Source: a virus. From it: a stretch of 64,000 bases of DNA. Position numbers and translations under genes: made by a program. Each line of letters opens with the position of its first letter. Position 1 is the first letter of the stretch. The stretch spans positions 8,517-72,516 of IMG/VR virus record IMGVR_UViG_3300030329_003698. One strand, written 5' to 3'. The notes under the pieces are model-generated. The model saw nothing but the letters and a program-made list of their open reading frames with translations, did no database searches and had not been told where the DNA came from. Shown here piece after piece: positions 16,291-24,837 of this stretch.

Positions 16291-16304
16291 ACCTTGGAGA
16301 TAAC

Positions 16305-16625
16305 ATGGAGTCAACTCTTTTTTCAGCCCCGTCGTTGGCGGCAATAGTTGCTATAGTCATGGGTCTAGGAAAGGTTATTGAAATACTTATATTAAAATCA
16401 GTACCACAAAAATCCGTACTGATGGATGACGAAAGAGCGTGGATGCAACATACTTATAAGGTTATATCAAAGCAGGATGCTGATGGAACTCCTTTGGTTT
16501 ATGTCCCAAGAAGTTGGGCAGAAACTCAAAAAGAGATGCAACACATCATGACACAAATCGTGAATGATCAAAGAAGGATCGCTGATATATTAGATAGAAT
16601 AGAAAAAAAATTAGAGAACGATTAA
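16305..16625 (+). CDS. N-anchored membrane protein, holin-like candidate
   Basis: 106 residues. A hydrophobic N-terminal segment (LAAIVAIVMGLGKVIEILIL) is followed by a charged, helical C-terminus (QKEMQHIMTQIVNDQRRIADILDRIEKK) likely to form a coiled coil. It lies directly before a papain-like hydrolase. A small membrane protein next to a candidate cell-wall enzyme suggests a lysis role, but topology alone does not prove a holin. Confidence 0.6.
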   Translation: MESTLFSAPSLAAIVAIVMGLGKVIEILILKSVPQKSVLMDDERAWMQHTYKVISKQDADGTPLVYVPRSWAETQKEMQHIMTQIVNDQRRIADILDRIEKKLEND

Positions 16626-17216
16626 ATGTTATTAGTCCCCTACCGCGAAGCAATGTCCCAAATTCAAGAGGCAGATGTTTTACTGTTTCGCGGTGAGGGG
16701 CTAGTTTCTTGGCTGATTAAAAGATATGGCAGCGGAGTTCACAGCCACGCTGCAATGGCGCACTGGGATGACGATGATCTACAGTGTGTAGAGTTTAGAG
16801 AGTTTAAAGGTGGGAGAGCCGTGTCTATGAAATCGCAGGTGGAAACCCACCCCGACAACATAGATGTTTTTAGAGCGGCTAACTATCTTGAGTTTGAAAA
16901 TGTTGGACACAGATTAACAAAAGATGTGGCTAACGAAATAACAGATGTCATGGGAGGCATCACAGGCTTGCCATACGGATGGGCAAACTTTTGGAAATTA
17001 GGGAAACACTATTTGCCATTTTGCAGGCTGGCAGAACAAAACATGAAAGACAACGACCCCACCAATGTGTTTGTTTGTAGTACAGCCGTAGCCTACGCTT
17101 ACAGACAGGCGTACATAGACCCTGTACCATATCTTGCCGATTCTGCGGTTACTCCTGCGGATCTTGCGAGGTCTTGTCTTTTCAAATATAAATTTACCAT
17201 CAAAAAAGACTGGTAA
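16626..17216 (+). CDS. Papain-like (YiiX/NlpC-P60 type) cysteine hydrolase, lysis candidate
   Basis: 196 residues. ADVLLFRG, WLIKRYGSGVHSHAAMA (His) and FVCSTAVAYAYRQA (Cys) match the permuted NlpC/P60-YiiX fold. In that fold a Cys-His pair cleaves amide bonds such as those of peptidoglycan or lipids, and in the permuted form the His precedes the Cys, as here. The start immediately follows the stop of the membrane protein upstream. It could be an endolysin or an envelope-remodelling enzyme; no signal peptide is visible, so a holin or another route would be needed. Confidence 0.65.
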   Translation: MLLVPYREAMSQIQEADVLLFRGEGLVSWLIKRYGSGVHSHAAMAHWDDDDLQCVEFREFKGGRAVSMKSQVETHPDNIDVFRAANYLEFENVGHRLTKDVANEITDVMGGITGLPYGWANFWKLGKHYLPFCRLAEQNMKDNDPTNVFVCSTAVAYAYRQAYIDPVPYLADSAVTPADLARSCLFKYKFTIKKDW

Positions 17217-17316
17217 ATGCAACTTCAGGATTTAGGGACTGTATTTTTAGGATTTGTAATTTCAATTATATTTTAGGCGCTACGACGAAGGTCAAGAGCG
17301 ATTGAGGAACACAACC

Positions 17317-19281
17317 ATGAAAAAGCTTCTATTCTTAGCGGCTCTATTTCTTGGAGTCGCACTCAATACAGCTACAGCGAATGCTCAACGTCTCACCATA
17401 GACCAGTCGCTAGAAGCTGTTTGCAGAGTGAACACCAGCAGTGGTCGCGGAAGCGGCACAGTTTTTGCGGAAGATGAAGAGAATTACTACATTATGACTA
17501 ATGGTCATGTAGTTGGGAGATCATCAAGAGGAACAGTTGAGTTTTTTCAAGATGGTTATAAGTCTTCCAACATACCATTCAAGACAGAATACACTGCTTA
17601 CAAAGATGGCACGGCATTAGACTTAGCAGTTCTATCTGTCAAAAAACAGTTTTTTGGAAGATACCCTCCCAGAGTAATTCCGCTAGCTCCTCGTGGGACA
17701 AAAATTAAAGCTAACGATTTAGTTCAAGCTGGAGGTTGTCCATCAGCACAATGGGCCTGCGCTTGGAAAGGGAGAGTTCTAAGAAACGCTGGAGCAGTCA
17801 TAAGCTTTAATGCCGCCCCAATAGGTGGTCAATCAGGAAGCGGAGTACTTATCGTTATTAAAGACGAGAAAGGCGAAGAACAAACTCGTATCGGCATCCT
17901 CTTAGCTTGGAGAGTAGGAGACGGAGCCTACACCGATGACGGCCCAACAGATTATGGTGCTGGTCTATCTTTAAAACAAATCTATGCAATTTTAGATGGA
18001 AACGGCCAAGGACATCCAATTGAAACATCTTACAAAATTATTTCTGATGTCCCTAAACAGGCCAAGCCAGAAAGACTTAGTAAGATTTGCCCAAACTGTG
18101 GAAAAAAGATTGAAGACCATGTTATCATCCCCAAGGACGGCGGTCTTATGAGAACGGAAAAGGGAGAGTTTATGTTCTGCCCTGAGCTTAAGTTTGCAGA
18201 TGGAGGCATTGCAGACACGGCTCGATATTACAAGGGGATAAAAGTTGGAGAGCTATACGATGGAAACGGTCTGTTTCCTTGGTGTCCTCTCAACCCGTGT
18301 CCTCCTCCCAATCGACCTCAACCACCACAACCCGGACCTCAGCCGCCAAATGGCGGGGGAAATGGGGGCGGCGGCGGATTTAACCCTTGGCCGGGACGAC
18401 CAGATCCCGACAATGGTGGACCCACAGATCCTCCCAGCAACGATTTTGAAAAAGAGAAACAACAGTATCTTGACAAAATTGCCGAACTTCAAGAAAAGCT
18501 TACTAATTTAGAAGCTCTATCTGAAAGCCTAAAGGCCGAATTGTCTGGCACTACTGGAAACTTACAAAAATCTCAGGATGAAATTAGTGGTCTCAGAGAT
18601 CTTCTTGGTAGAGTTGAAGGTGAAAAAACTAATTTACAGATTAGAATTACAGAATTAATTAATACACTTCAACAAAAAGAGGATCTCTTAGATAATTCAG
18701 GACATTACCTAGACGAAGCTACCGGGGGAAATGGAAACACCGTAGAGAACGTTAGTTTTACCCTCGGTGGAGCTAGCTTGGGAATGCTTGCATTAAAGTA
18801 TGGTGTCCCCTTTCTACTTAGGAGGAGAAGAAAAAAGAAAAAAGAGGATGACGAAAACGACGATGATGGGTATGATATTGATAGGAAACCACCGTCCGAC
18901 GACGGTTGCGGAGACCACGTACAAAAGCATGTTCATGAACATCAACACTACGGTATTCCAGATTGTGGACCCGTGAGACCATCAGAACATCCAGAAGAGT
19001 ACGTTATGGATAGACGAGATCTTCCCAGAGGAAGAAGCGTAGACGAGATGCCTAACGATTTTCTCCCTTACGGATTAAGGACAACACCAGTATCGACCCC
19101 CGGACTAGCACCACAATTGCCACATGTACCATTTGGTTCAAGGAAGTCTATTGGCTCAGAGCAGATTATGACTACTCTGGGAGAATTGGTAAACGAGTAC
19201 GGAGACGATCACACTATGACCGCTTTTCAGATTGACACTTTGTTACGACAAAGACTTAAGAAGAAGTATAATATCGAGTAA
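17317..19281 (+). CDS. Secreted, membrane-anchored trypsin-like serine protease
   Basis: 654 residues. I chose the ATG at 17317, which has GAGG nine bases upstream and begins the signal peptide (KKLLFLAALFLGVALNTA, then ANA). The protease domain has a full triad: H64 in NGHVV, D102 in LDLAVL and S173 in GGQSGSG. A zinc-ribbon-like CPNCGKK follows, then a Pro/Gly-rich linker, a coiled coil (~residues 370-450), a transmembrane segment near GASLGMLALKYGVPFLL with a basic stop (RRRRKKKK), and a His-rich HVHEHQH stretch. It may act in the host periplasm or be a virion-linked protease. The layout resembles HtrA-type enzymes only in the catalytic part. Confidence 0.8.
   Translation: MKKLLFLAALFLGVALNTATANAQRLTIDQSLEAVCRVNTSSGRGSGTVFAEDEENYYIMTNGHVVGRSSRGTVEFFQDGYKSSNIPFKTEYTAYKDGTALDLAVLSVKKQFFGRYPPRVIPLAPRGTKIKANDLVQAGGCPSAQWACAWKGRVLRNAGAVISFNAAPIGGQSGSGVLIVIKDEKGEEQTRIGILLAWRVGDGAYTDDGPTDYGAGLSLKQIYAILDGNGQGHPIETSYKIISDVPKQAKPERLSKICPNCGKKIEDHVIIPKDGGLMRTEKGEFMFCPELKFADGGIADTARYYKGIKVGELYDGNGLFPWCPLNPCPPPNRPQPPQPGPQPPNGGGNGGGGGFNPWPGRPDPDNGGPTDPPSNDFEKEKQQYLDKIAELQEKLTNLEALSESLKAELSGTTGNLQKSQDEISGLRDLLGRVEGEKTNLQIRITELINTLQQKEDLLDNSGHYLDEATGGNGNTVENVSFTLGGASLGMLALKYGVPFLLRRRRKKKKEDDENDDDGYDIDRKPPSDDGCGDHVQKHVHEHQHYGIPDCGPVRPSEHPEEYVMDRRDLPRGRSVDEMPNDFLPYGLRTTPVSTPGLAPQLPHVPFGSRKSIGSEQIMTTLGELVNEYGDDHTMTAFQIDTLLRQRLKKKYNIE
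19266..19274 (+). promoter_or_regulatory. GTATAATAT promoter element, copy 3
   Basis: GTATAATATCGAG at the end of the protease gene carries TATAAT at 19267-19272. The stop codon TAA follows at 19279. An AAAGGAGA ribosome site and the ATG of the next gene come about 10-20 bases downstream. Position relative to a gene end matches the other copies, but it is also ordinary coding sequence (Tyr-Asn-Ile), so confidence is low. Confidence 0.3.
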
Positions 19282-19293
19282 AGGAGATATAAT

Positions 19294-20085
19294 ATGTCTG
19301 ATAATTTATCAACCCCTACCCACGACGCAATCATCCCTTATATGTTTGAGGGTGTAAAGTGGGCTATCCCCAATGTAGGGGACAACAAAGAGACTCACAA
19401 CCTAGCTCTAGGCCGGTTGTTTGACAAGATTGGCGAGCATCTACAGGCGTTTTCTGTTAGAACAGACTGCTTCGTTCCCGGTCCCCCAACACTTGGGGCC
19501 GTGAAGCATTTTCACAATATGTTTGTTCGTCTAAACGATCTTATTGATGTTAACACTAAGAGAGATAATGTGGAGCGTCTTGAAGCTCACCATATTACGC
19601 ACGAGCGTAGAGCATTCAAGGTCTACCCCATTAGATATTTTGATGTCAAGAATGACTACTGCCGTCGATGGATCGAGCTTTGCTTGCAAGCTATGAGCAA
19701 TATTGTTCAGCTTAGTGAGAACACTTGGTCAAACGACTGGAGTGAGTCTACCGCCATTGAAATCAAAAAACTATTCCGTGAGGCGTATCGCCTAATGTGT
19801 GTAGAACTCTTTAGAGTTCCTTATGCCGACGCTGAAAAAGTTTTTGATAACAACACCCCGTTCTTCTTGACATCAGAACATTTTTCTGGTTATGATGTCT
19901 CTCACATTCCCACTATCGAATGGATTAAACATCCGGCTCTCGGTAGTGAGTTTACAGAAGACGAACTTAGACCTATTTCCACCAACAATGTTCCAGTCGC
20001 TCCCGGCGTTGTCGAGAATGATGGAAACTCTCCCCAGCGCGAACTCGAAAGACGTATGCAGGGTGGTGGCGAAGTGGTCAACTAG
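19294..20085 (+). CDS. Unknown protein, possibly virion-associated
   Basis: 263 residues with no recognised family. A long central helical region (RRWIELCLQAMSNIVQL) and aromatic-rich segments suggest a compact globular protein. The tail is disordered (Gly, Asn, Arg). It has a strong AAAGGAGA ribosome site and well-expressed-looking codon use. It sits between two serine proteases and could be their substrate or partner, or a structural protein; only position supports that. Confidence 0.6.
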   Translation: MSDNLSTPTHDAIIPYMFEGVKWAIPNVGDNKETHNLALGRLFDKIGEHLQAFSVRTDCFVPGPPTLGAVKHFHNMFVRLNDLIDVNTKRDNVERLEAHHITHERRAFKVYPIRYFDVKNDYCRRWIELCLQAMSNIVQLSENTWSNDWSESTAIEIKKLFREAYRLMCVELFRVPYADAEKVFDNNTPFFLTSEHFSGYDVSHIPTIEWIKHPALGSEFTEDELRPISTNNVPVAPGVVENDGNSPQRELERRMQGGGEVVN

Positions 20086-20122
20086 CCGCTAATTACACTA
20101 GGATATAAAAGGAAGGATTCCG
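20086..20122 (+). promoter_or_regulatory. Repeated 5' leader, copy 2
   Basis: CCGCTAA right after the stop codon, then AGGATATAAAAGGAAGGATTCCG before the ATG. It shares CCGCTAA and AAAGGAAGGAT with the leader at 12797-12835. GGATATAAAAG also contains a TATA-like box. Confidence 0.45.
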
Positions 20123-21070
20123 ATGAAGAGGACTATTTGTATCGCTGCGTTTTTTGTAGCTTTGTTTGCTACCGCTGCAAACGCACAGGACAACGCACTC
20201 TATCAACATCTGCAAGACGTTTCTGTTACCGTAAAGGCGTCAGGTGGGGAAGGCTCTGGCATTATCGTAACACGAGAAGTCGAAGTCTCCCCAAACGTCA
20301 AGCAGAAGGTCAATTTTGTTTGGACTGCGGCTCATGTTGTAGACGGCCTTAGATCAGCTAGGGTTGTCATTAAAAATGGAAAACCTACAACAGTCGTAGA
20401 GTTTAAGGACGCTCAAATTGTTAAAGAATTAGTAGAGGATGGTCGCAGGGTTGGCGAATTCAAGATGGAAGCCAAAGTAATCAAATACTCCGACGCTGAA
20501 AACGGAGAAGACTTGGCTCTCTTGATGGTTAGGAAGAAGGGGTTTATTGATAAGACCACTACTTTCTACAAAGATTCTGGCAAGCCAGTCGCTATTGGTA
20601 CTGAGCTATATCATGTTGGCTCTCTACTAGGCCAAGTTGGAAGTAACTCGATGACGCGAGGCATTTGCTCTCAAGTTGGTAGAGTTCTTGATCTTGGCAC
20701 TGGGGATGGAGTAGTCTTCGACCAAACAACAGTAACAGCATTTCCCGGTTCTAGTGGTGGTGGAGTATTCCTTAGCGAACGTAGCAAGGAAAAAGCCGGT
20801 CAATATGTGGGAATGCTTGTTCGTGGTGCTGGGGAAACTTTCAATCTGATTGTCCCCGTAAGGCGAATGAGGTCTTATGCAAAGAAAGAGGGGGTTTTGT
20901 GGGCCATTGACACAAATATCAAGGTTCCCACCATTCAAGATATCTCATCTTTGTCAGCAGAAGGCCCGAAGGCGCAGCAAACGCCCGGAACCAAAGCCAC
21001 TAAAGACGCTGTTAAATTTCCCGTTCTTCCACTAAGAAGTGGTGAAAAAAATGAGATCAAGAGGAAGTAA
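20123..21070 (+). CDS. Secreted trypsin-like serine protease
   Basis: 315 residues. The signal peptide is RTICIAAFFVALFATAANA with probable cleavage after ANA. Triad: H71 in TAAHVVD, D130 in GEDLALL and S211 in PGSSGGG. The fold is the trypsin/HtrA protease type without a visible PDZ domain; the C-terminal ~60 residues are Pro/Lys-rich. It has a strong AAGGAAGG ribosome site and a leader shared with 12836. Having two exported proteases close together suggests envelope remodelling or processing of host surface proteins. Confidence 0.8.
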   Translation: MKRTICIAAFFVALFATAANAQDNALYQHLQDVSVTVKASGGEGSGIIVTREVEVSPNVKQKVNFVWTAAHVVDGLRSARVVIKNGKPTTVVEFKDAQIVKELVEDGRRVGEFKMEAKVIKYSDAENGEDLALLMVRKKGFIDKTTTFYKDSGKPVAIGTELYHVGSLLGQVGSNSMTRGICSQVGRVLDLGTGDGVVFDQTTVTAFPGSSGGGVFLSERSKEKAGQYVGMLVRGAGETFNLIVPVRRMRSYAKKEGVLWAIDTNIKVPTIQDISSLSAEGPKAQQTPGTKATKDAVKFPVLPLRSGEKNEIKRK

Positions 21071-21383
21071 TTTAGTATTGGCGTTTTTAGCTTGCACCAT
21101 AGCGAACATAGGTTTAACATTATACTATTTTGAGTATATACCAAAAAGACAAGTTGAACAAACAACATCCCCCAAATCGCTAGTCGACACGACTGTTTTA
21201 GCCGCTGGCATAGAGAGCGCTAACAGACAAGGTGTTATGAGGGATACAGTTATACTTCAACAAGTCTTGAAGGTTCAACACCAGCTTGATATGCACAAGA
21301 CCCAAAGAATTGCTATGTGTCCAAGTTGTTCAGGTGGGTCTACCCATACGAAGTTTAACTACACCAAGGATGATATTCAATGA
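21051..21383 (+). CDS. Small N-anchored protein with CPSC motif, unknown function
   Basis: 110 residues from the ATG at 21051 (two GTGs precede it). The N-terminal hydrophobic segment is NLVLAFLACTIANIGLTLYYF, followed by a helical region and MCPSCSGG near the end. It overlaps the protease gene by 20 bases. It could be a spanin-like or chaperone-like membrane protein. No family assigned. Confidence 0.6.
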   Translation: MRSRGSNLVLAFLACTIANIGLTLYYFEYIPKRQVEQTTSPKSLVDTTVLAAGIESANRQGVMRDTVILQQVLKVQHQLDMHKTQRIAMCPSCSGGSTHTKFNYTKDDIQ

Positions 21384-21419
21384 AATGGATTTCGTATACT
21401 TTTTTATCGGAGAAAAGAG

Positions 21420-21593
21420 ATGTCTGACAAGCTCGCTGTTCTATTTAAGTCCCGAAGATTTTGGGTCGCGGTCGCTGGAGTTGTCATAACGACAACCAAT
21501 ATTTTTGGCTTAGACCTAAACCCTGACCAAGTCCAGAACATCGTCGTCATCGGCGGCGCTTGGATTGTTGGCGACAGTCTAAGGACTACGTAA
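21420..21593 (+). CDS. 57-residue membrane protein, probable holin-type peptide
   Basis: A short gene with GGAG eight bases before the ATG. It has a hydrophobic stretch (FWVAVAGVVIT) and a second one (IVVIGGAWIVGDSL) separated by DLNPDQVQN. This two-helix pattern with a short acidic hairpin occurs in small phage holin-like proteins. It lies in the lysis/envelope block after the protease and CPSC protein genes. The holin role is inference. Confidence 0.6.
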   Translation: MSDKLAVLFKSRRFWVAVAGVVITTTNIFGLDLNPDQVQNIVVIGGAWIVGDSLRTT

Positions 21594-21603
21594 GGATTTT
21601 ATA

Positions 21604-22566
21604 ATGGGCATAGATGCCGACAGTAGGATTTTGGTAACAGGCGGAAAAGGATTTCTTGGAAGGGTCGTCTGTGAGAAGCTTAAAGCTGTTGGTTACAATA
21701 GAGTGATAGACCTTCCGGGTTCTCGCGCGCCAATGTCTCTTGACCTGACTAGGCACGTAGATGTAGCACATTTATTCAACTATCATAAGCCTGACATAGT
21801 AGTGCATTTAGCTGCTAGGGTTGGTGGTATTGGAGCGAACAAAGAGAACCCCGGAAGGTTTTTTTACGACAACATGGCTATGGGGCTTCATCTGATAGAA
21901 GAAGCAAGAAAGAACAATTGTGAAAAGTTTTTATTAACTAGCACAGTTTGCTCTTACCCAAAATTCACTCCGGTTCCATTTAAAGAATCTGATATATGGG
22001 ATGGGTATCCAGAAGAAACAAACGCTCCATACGGCATAGCAAAAAAAGCTCTCATGGAGATGCTTCAGGCTTACAGAAACCAATATGGGTTTAACGGAAT
22101 AACTCTCATTCCAGTTAACATGTATGGCCCCGGAGATAATTTTGATCCAAACAGCAGCCACGTTATACCTGCCCTGATACTCAAATTCAAAAAGGCTGTA
22201 GCGAATGGCGAAAAAGAGGTTGTTGTTTGGGGTACTGGAAGCGCAAGTCGAGAATTCTTATATGTAGATGATTGCGCTGACGCAATTGTCGCGGCTCTAG
22301 AAAAGTATGAAGAGCCTTACCCTGTCAATATAGGGACAGGCCAAGAAGTCACCATTAAAGATTTAGCCACTATGATTGCAGAGATCTGTGGTTTTGGGGG
22401 AGAAATTGTCTGGGACTCGTCTAAACCAGACGGTCAACCAAGAAGATGCCTCGACACACAAATGGCAAAATCATATTTTGGCTTTGAAGCTTCTATGGAT
22501 CTAAGACAAGGACTTATAAACACCGTGAAGTGGTTCGATGAAAGTAATATTCTCAACAGTTATTAG
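21604..22566 (+). CDS. fcl: GDP-L-fucose synthase-like epimerase/reductase
   Basis: 320 residues, the usual length of Fcl. The NADP-binding motif GGKGFLG is near residue 13. The short-chain-dehydrogenase triad is visible as LTSTVCSYP (Ser) and YGIAKKAL (Tyr-x3-Lys). VHLAARVGGIGANK and NMYGPGDNFDP are typical of GDP-4-keto-6-deoxymannose epimerase-reductases, which make GDP-L-fucose. It would supply activated sugar to the glycosyltransferases in this window. Its end overlaps the next gene by 29 bases. Confidence 0.85.
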   Translation: MGIDADSRILVTGGKGFLGRVVCEKLKAVGYNRVIDLPGSRAPMSLDLTRHVDVAHLFNYHKPDIVVHLAARVGGIGANKENPGRFFYDNMAMGLHLIEEARKNNCEKFLLTSTVCSYPKFTPVPFKESDIWDGYPEETNAPYGIAKKALMEMLQAYRNQYGFNGITLIPVNMYGPGDNFDPNSSHVIPALILKFKKAVANGEKEVVVWGTGSASREFLYVDDCADAIVAALEKYEEPYPVNIGTGQEVTIKDLATMIAEICGFGGEIVWDSSKPDGQPRRCLDTQMAKSYFGFEASMDLRQGLINTVKWFDESNILNSY

Positions 22567-23449
22567 AGCAGCCAAACAAGGCGATGTTCACGGCGGGTTG
22601 TATGTTGTAGATCTATTCAACAATGTACCCTTGGTACACATTCCCTATGAAAAAGCTTTCGTAAACGACAACGAGCGTGGGGGAGAGAGAGGTCTAAGGG
22701 GCGTTATTGTTTTAGATGACAGAGTGATAGTTGCTGACGCCAACGGTCTATTAGAATTAGACAAAGAAACGCTACAAATAACAAAAGTCCTGCAAGACAG
22801 AAACATCTTTAAATCTGTACATGAAATTTGTTATTACGATAAAAGCATATGGGTTACTTCAACCGGATACGACGCGATAGTCAGGGTTGGCTTGGACCTG
22901 CAAGTTTTAGAGTTCTGGGAGATCTTGGGCGAAAGCAAAGAAGATCATAAGCTGTTTACAGGAAAGCAACAGATAGATCCCAGCAAAGCTAGCGAAGATG
23001 ACAAATACCACATCAACTCAATATCATCTTTCAATGGAAGGCTTGTATTCTCGGGCCTGATAACCCCGCTGTATGATTTTCATACAATGGAAGTCGTAAG
23101 TCCAATGCCCACTATAAATGGAGTAAAAAGCTTTCAACATAATTTCTATGAATACGAAGACTGCACATTAATTAACATGACCAGTCTTAAACACGTTGGA
23201 ATAATAAAAGACGGACAGGAAATCTTTATTCCAGTGCCTGCTACAAACCTAGCCCACTTTTCTGTGGATAAGATAGCAGAAAATAACTGGAATAGAGGGT
23301 TGACTAGACATCAAAATCTTGCTATAATAGGGTCTTCTCCCGCAAGATTGATGGTGTTGGATATGGATACTGGACAGTTCGTACACCACGTCCAGTTGGA
23401 AAAAGATGTCAGACACGCAATCCACGGTTTAGAAATTTTAGAGGTGTAA
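22538..23449 (+). CDS. Beta-propeller-like protein (DUF4915/TIGR03032-like)
   Basis: 303 residues with repeated short beta motifs (RGVIVLDDRVIVAD, ICYYDKSIWVTSTGYD, INSISSFNGRLVFSG, NLAIIGSSPARLMVLD) separated by about 40-50 residues. This suggests a propeller fold. It resembles the DUF4915/TIGR03032 group found near glycan genes, weakly. It is probably in one unit with the Fcl-like gene, which it overlaps. Confidence 0.55.
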   Translation: MKVIFSTVIRAAKQGDVHGGLYVVDLFNNVPLVHIPYEKAFVNDNERGGERGLRGVIVLDDRVIVADANGLLELDKETLQITKVLQDRNIFKSVHEICYYDKSIWVTSTGYDAIVRVGLDLQVLEFWEILGESKEDHKLFTGKQQIDPSKASEDDKYHINSISSFNGRLVFSGLITPLYDFHTMEVVSPMPTINGVKSFQHNFYEYEDCTLINMTSLKHVGIIKDGQEIFIPVPATNLAHFSVDKIAENNWNRGLTRHQNLAIIGSSPARLMVLDMDTGQFVHHVQLEKDVRHAIHGLEILEV

Positions 23450-23451
23450 AA

Positions 23452-23928
23452 ATGCAACGCAGAGAGTTTTTAAAAATTGGCGCGATGGCTGCGGCAACCG
23501 TTCCATTTATTAGTGCTGATACTTCAGAGGCCGCCGATGTTCAAATCTTTGTGCGAAACATCGAACATTCCATAGACACTCATAGACTTAATAAATCGGC
23601 ACATTTATATATTAATCAGTTTTATCATCCAAGCCCAATGATTTGGGTGTGGACTCCTCATGGCTGGACTGTCCAAGCTCAACCAGTCTATTATAGAAGC
23701 AACCTAAGCTTCCAAGGACATCTACAGGGCTATCACCAATTAGTCCAACGAAGAGACAATATCAAACAGATTACAATACACGACGCTGACTGTATTTATA
23801 TACTAGAAGATGGAACTATTAAAGTTTACGACAGAAAAAAGAGGGCGGTTACTTCATCTTCGGTAATTCCTAACTACGCCGCCGGTCTTGGGAGGATAGA
23901 TGCACACTACAGAAGTAGATCTAGGTAG
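23452..23928 (+). CDS. Second Tat-signal protein, unknown function
   Basis: 158 residues. MQRREFLKIGAMAAATVPFI is a textbook twin-arginine signal (R-R-E-F-L-K), with likely cleavage near SEA (residue ~27). The mature part is beta-rich (MIWVWTPHGWTVQAQ) with aromatics. It would be exported by the host Tat system. No family recognised. Two Tat substrates in one phage window is unusual. Confidence 0.7.
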   Translation: MQRREFLKIGAMAAATVPFISADTSEAADVQIFVRNIEHSIDTHRLNKSAHLYINQFYHPSPMIWVWTPHGWTVQAQPVYYRSNLSFQGHLQGYHQLVQRRDNIKQITIHDADCIYILEDGTIKVYDRKKRAVTSSSVIPNYAAGLGRIDAHYRSRSR

Positions 23929-24271
23929 CTGGGACAAACCAGTAAACCGGATAGTAGACCATTTTGGATTTCAAGGTGGGAAAAAACAGACTTTACTAAA
24001 AGACGTAGCTCTGTTTAAAAACCTTGAGTCCAAATATGGTCGCTTCGGATTCAACGGAATCACAAGAATCTTAGAGATCAACAAGAGTGATGTAAACTCT
24101 CTATCTGTTGCAGCAAAAATTCTAGGATTCCGAGGAGAATATAAAGTGTGCAAACCGGATAATGTGGGTAGAGTGTCTGACAAAGAGTTTGACATCTGCA
24201 TCGTAAGAAAACAAAACCACGTCAATTTAGCAAAGACTATTGATGCTACATACCTTTTAAGAGCATTCTAA
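23900..24271 (+). CDS. Unknown soluble protein
   Basis: 123 residues overlapping the Tat protein by 29 bases. Segments such as KYGRFGFNGITRILEIN and VAAKILGFRGEYKV suggest a small alpha/beta protein. Not recognised; the N-terminal overlap may mean a later start. Confidence 0.55.
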   Translation: MHTTEVDLGSWDKPVNRIVDHFGFQGGKKQTLLKDVALFKNLESKYGRFGFNGITRILEINKSDVNSLSVAAKILGFRGEYKVCKPDNVGRVSDKEFDICIVRKQNHVNLAKTIDATYLLRAF

Positions 24272-24272
24272 C

Positions 24273-24380
24273 ATGGGCAAAACAGTACGCAAACAAACCA
24301 AAAAAGAAAAACGTCAGCAAAAGCTTAAGAGACAAGCAAGGCAGAAAAGACGTGTTGCAGAACCGGCCAAATTGGGATGA
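24273..24380 (+). CDS. 35-residue, extremely basic peptide
   Basis: ATG at 24273 to TGA at 24380. About half the residues are Lys or Arg (KKEKRQQKLKRQARQKRR), so it would bind nucleic acid if made. It overlaps the dCMP deaminase start by 29 bases, a coupling common here. There is no clear Shine-Dalgarno. Confidence 0.45.
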   Translation: MGKTVRKQTKKEKRQQKLKRQARQKRRVAEPAKLG

Positions 24381-24837
24381 GTACTTTTTGGGTATGGCAC
24401 ATTATGTGTCTATCCGAAGTCACGACTCACAGACTAAAGTTGGATGTGTAATAGTAGGCAGCCCTAATGTTGTTGTTGGGGTTGGATACAATGGCTTTTG
24501 TACAAATGTAAAAGAGGATGGTCTCCCTACCACCAGACCTGAAAAATACCCTTTTATTGTACACGCAGAAGCTAACGCATTAGCCAACTTAGTTGTCAGG
24601 CAGATTGTTGATTACAAGGCATATATAACACACATGCCTTGCGCCAACTGCGCAAAGCTGCTATGGCAGAGTGGTGTTTATACGTGGTTTGTTCCAAAAG
24701 GCTCAAAAGCGCATGGAGAAAAAGAAGAAGACAGGATTGTCTATTCACATCTAATGGAAAACGGACTGTCGATATCGTATATGGATTTTAATGATAAGTC
24801 TTTTTTTGCAGAATATTTGCCTCACGATAGTGTATAA
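24352..24837 (+). CDS. dCMP deaminase
   Basis: 161 residues. The start is GTG (24352) or TTG (24355), because the conserved RPNWDEYFLGMA segment begins at once and no earlier ATG fits. Zinc-site motifs HAEANA and PCANCAK are intact. The enzyme turns dCMP into dUMP, the ThyX substrate, matching the thyX (38236), dUTPase (27772) and dNMP kinase (37517) genes. The TAA stop lies within a TATAAT element. Confidence 0.85.
   Translation: MLQNRPNWDEYFLGMAHYVSIRSHDSQTKVGCVIVGSPNVVVGVGYNGFCTNVKEDGLPTTRPEKYPFIVHAEANALANLVVRQIVDYKAYITHMPCANCAKLLWQSGVYTWFVPKGSKAHGEKEEDRIVYSHLMENGLSISYMDFNDKSFFAEYLPHDSV

Noticed and set aside
17217-17276. 19-residue hydrophobic peptide frame before the first serine protease
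   Set aside because: Starts right after a stop but has only a weak ribosome site; too short to support.
21380-21427. 15-residue frame coupled to the CPSC protein stop
   Set aside because: Too short and overlaps the following gene; likely chance.
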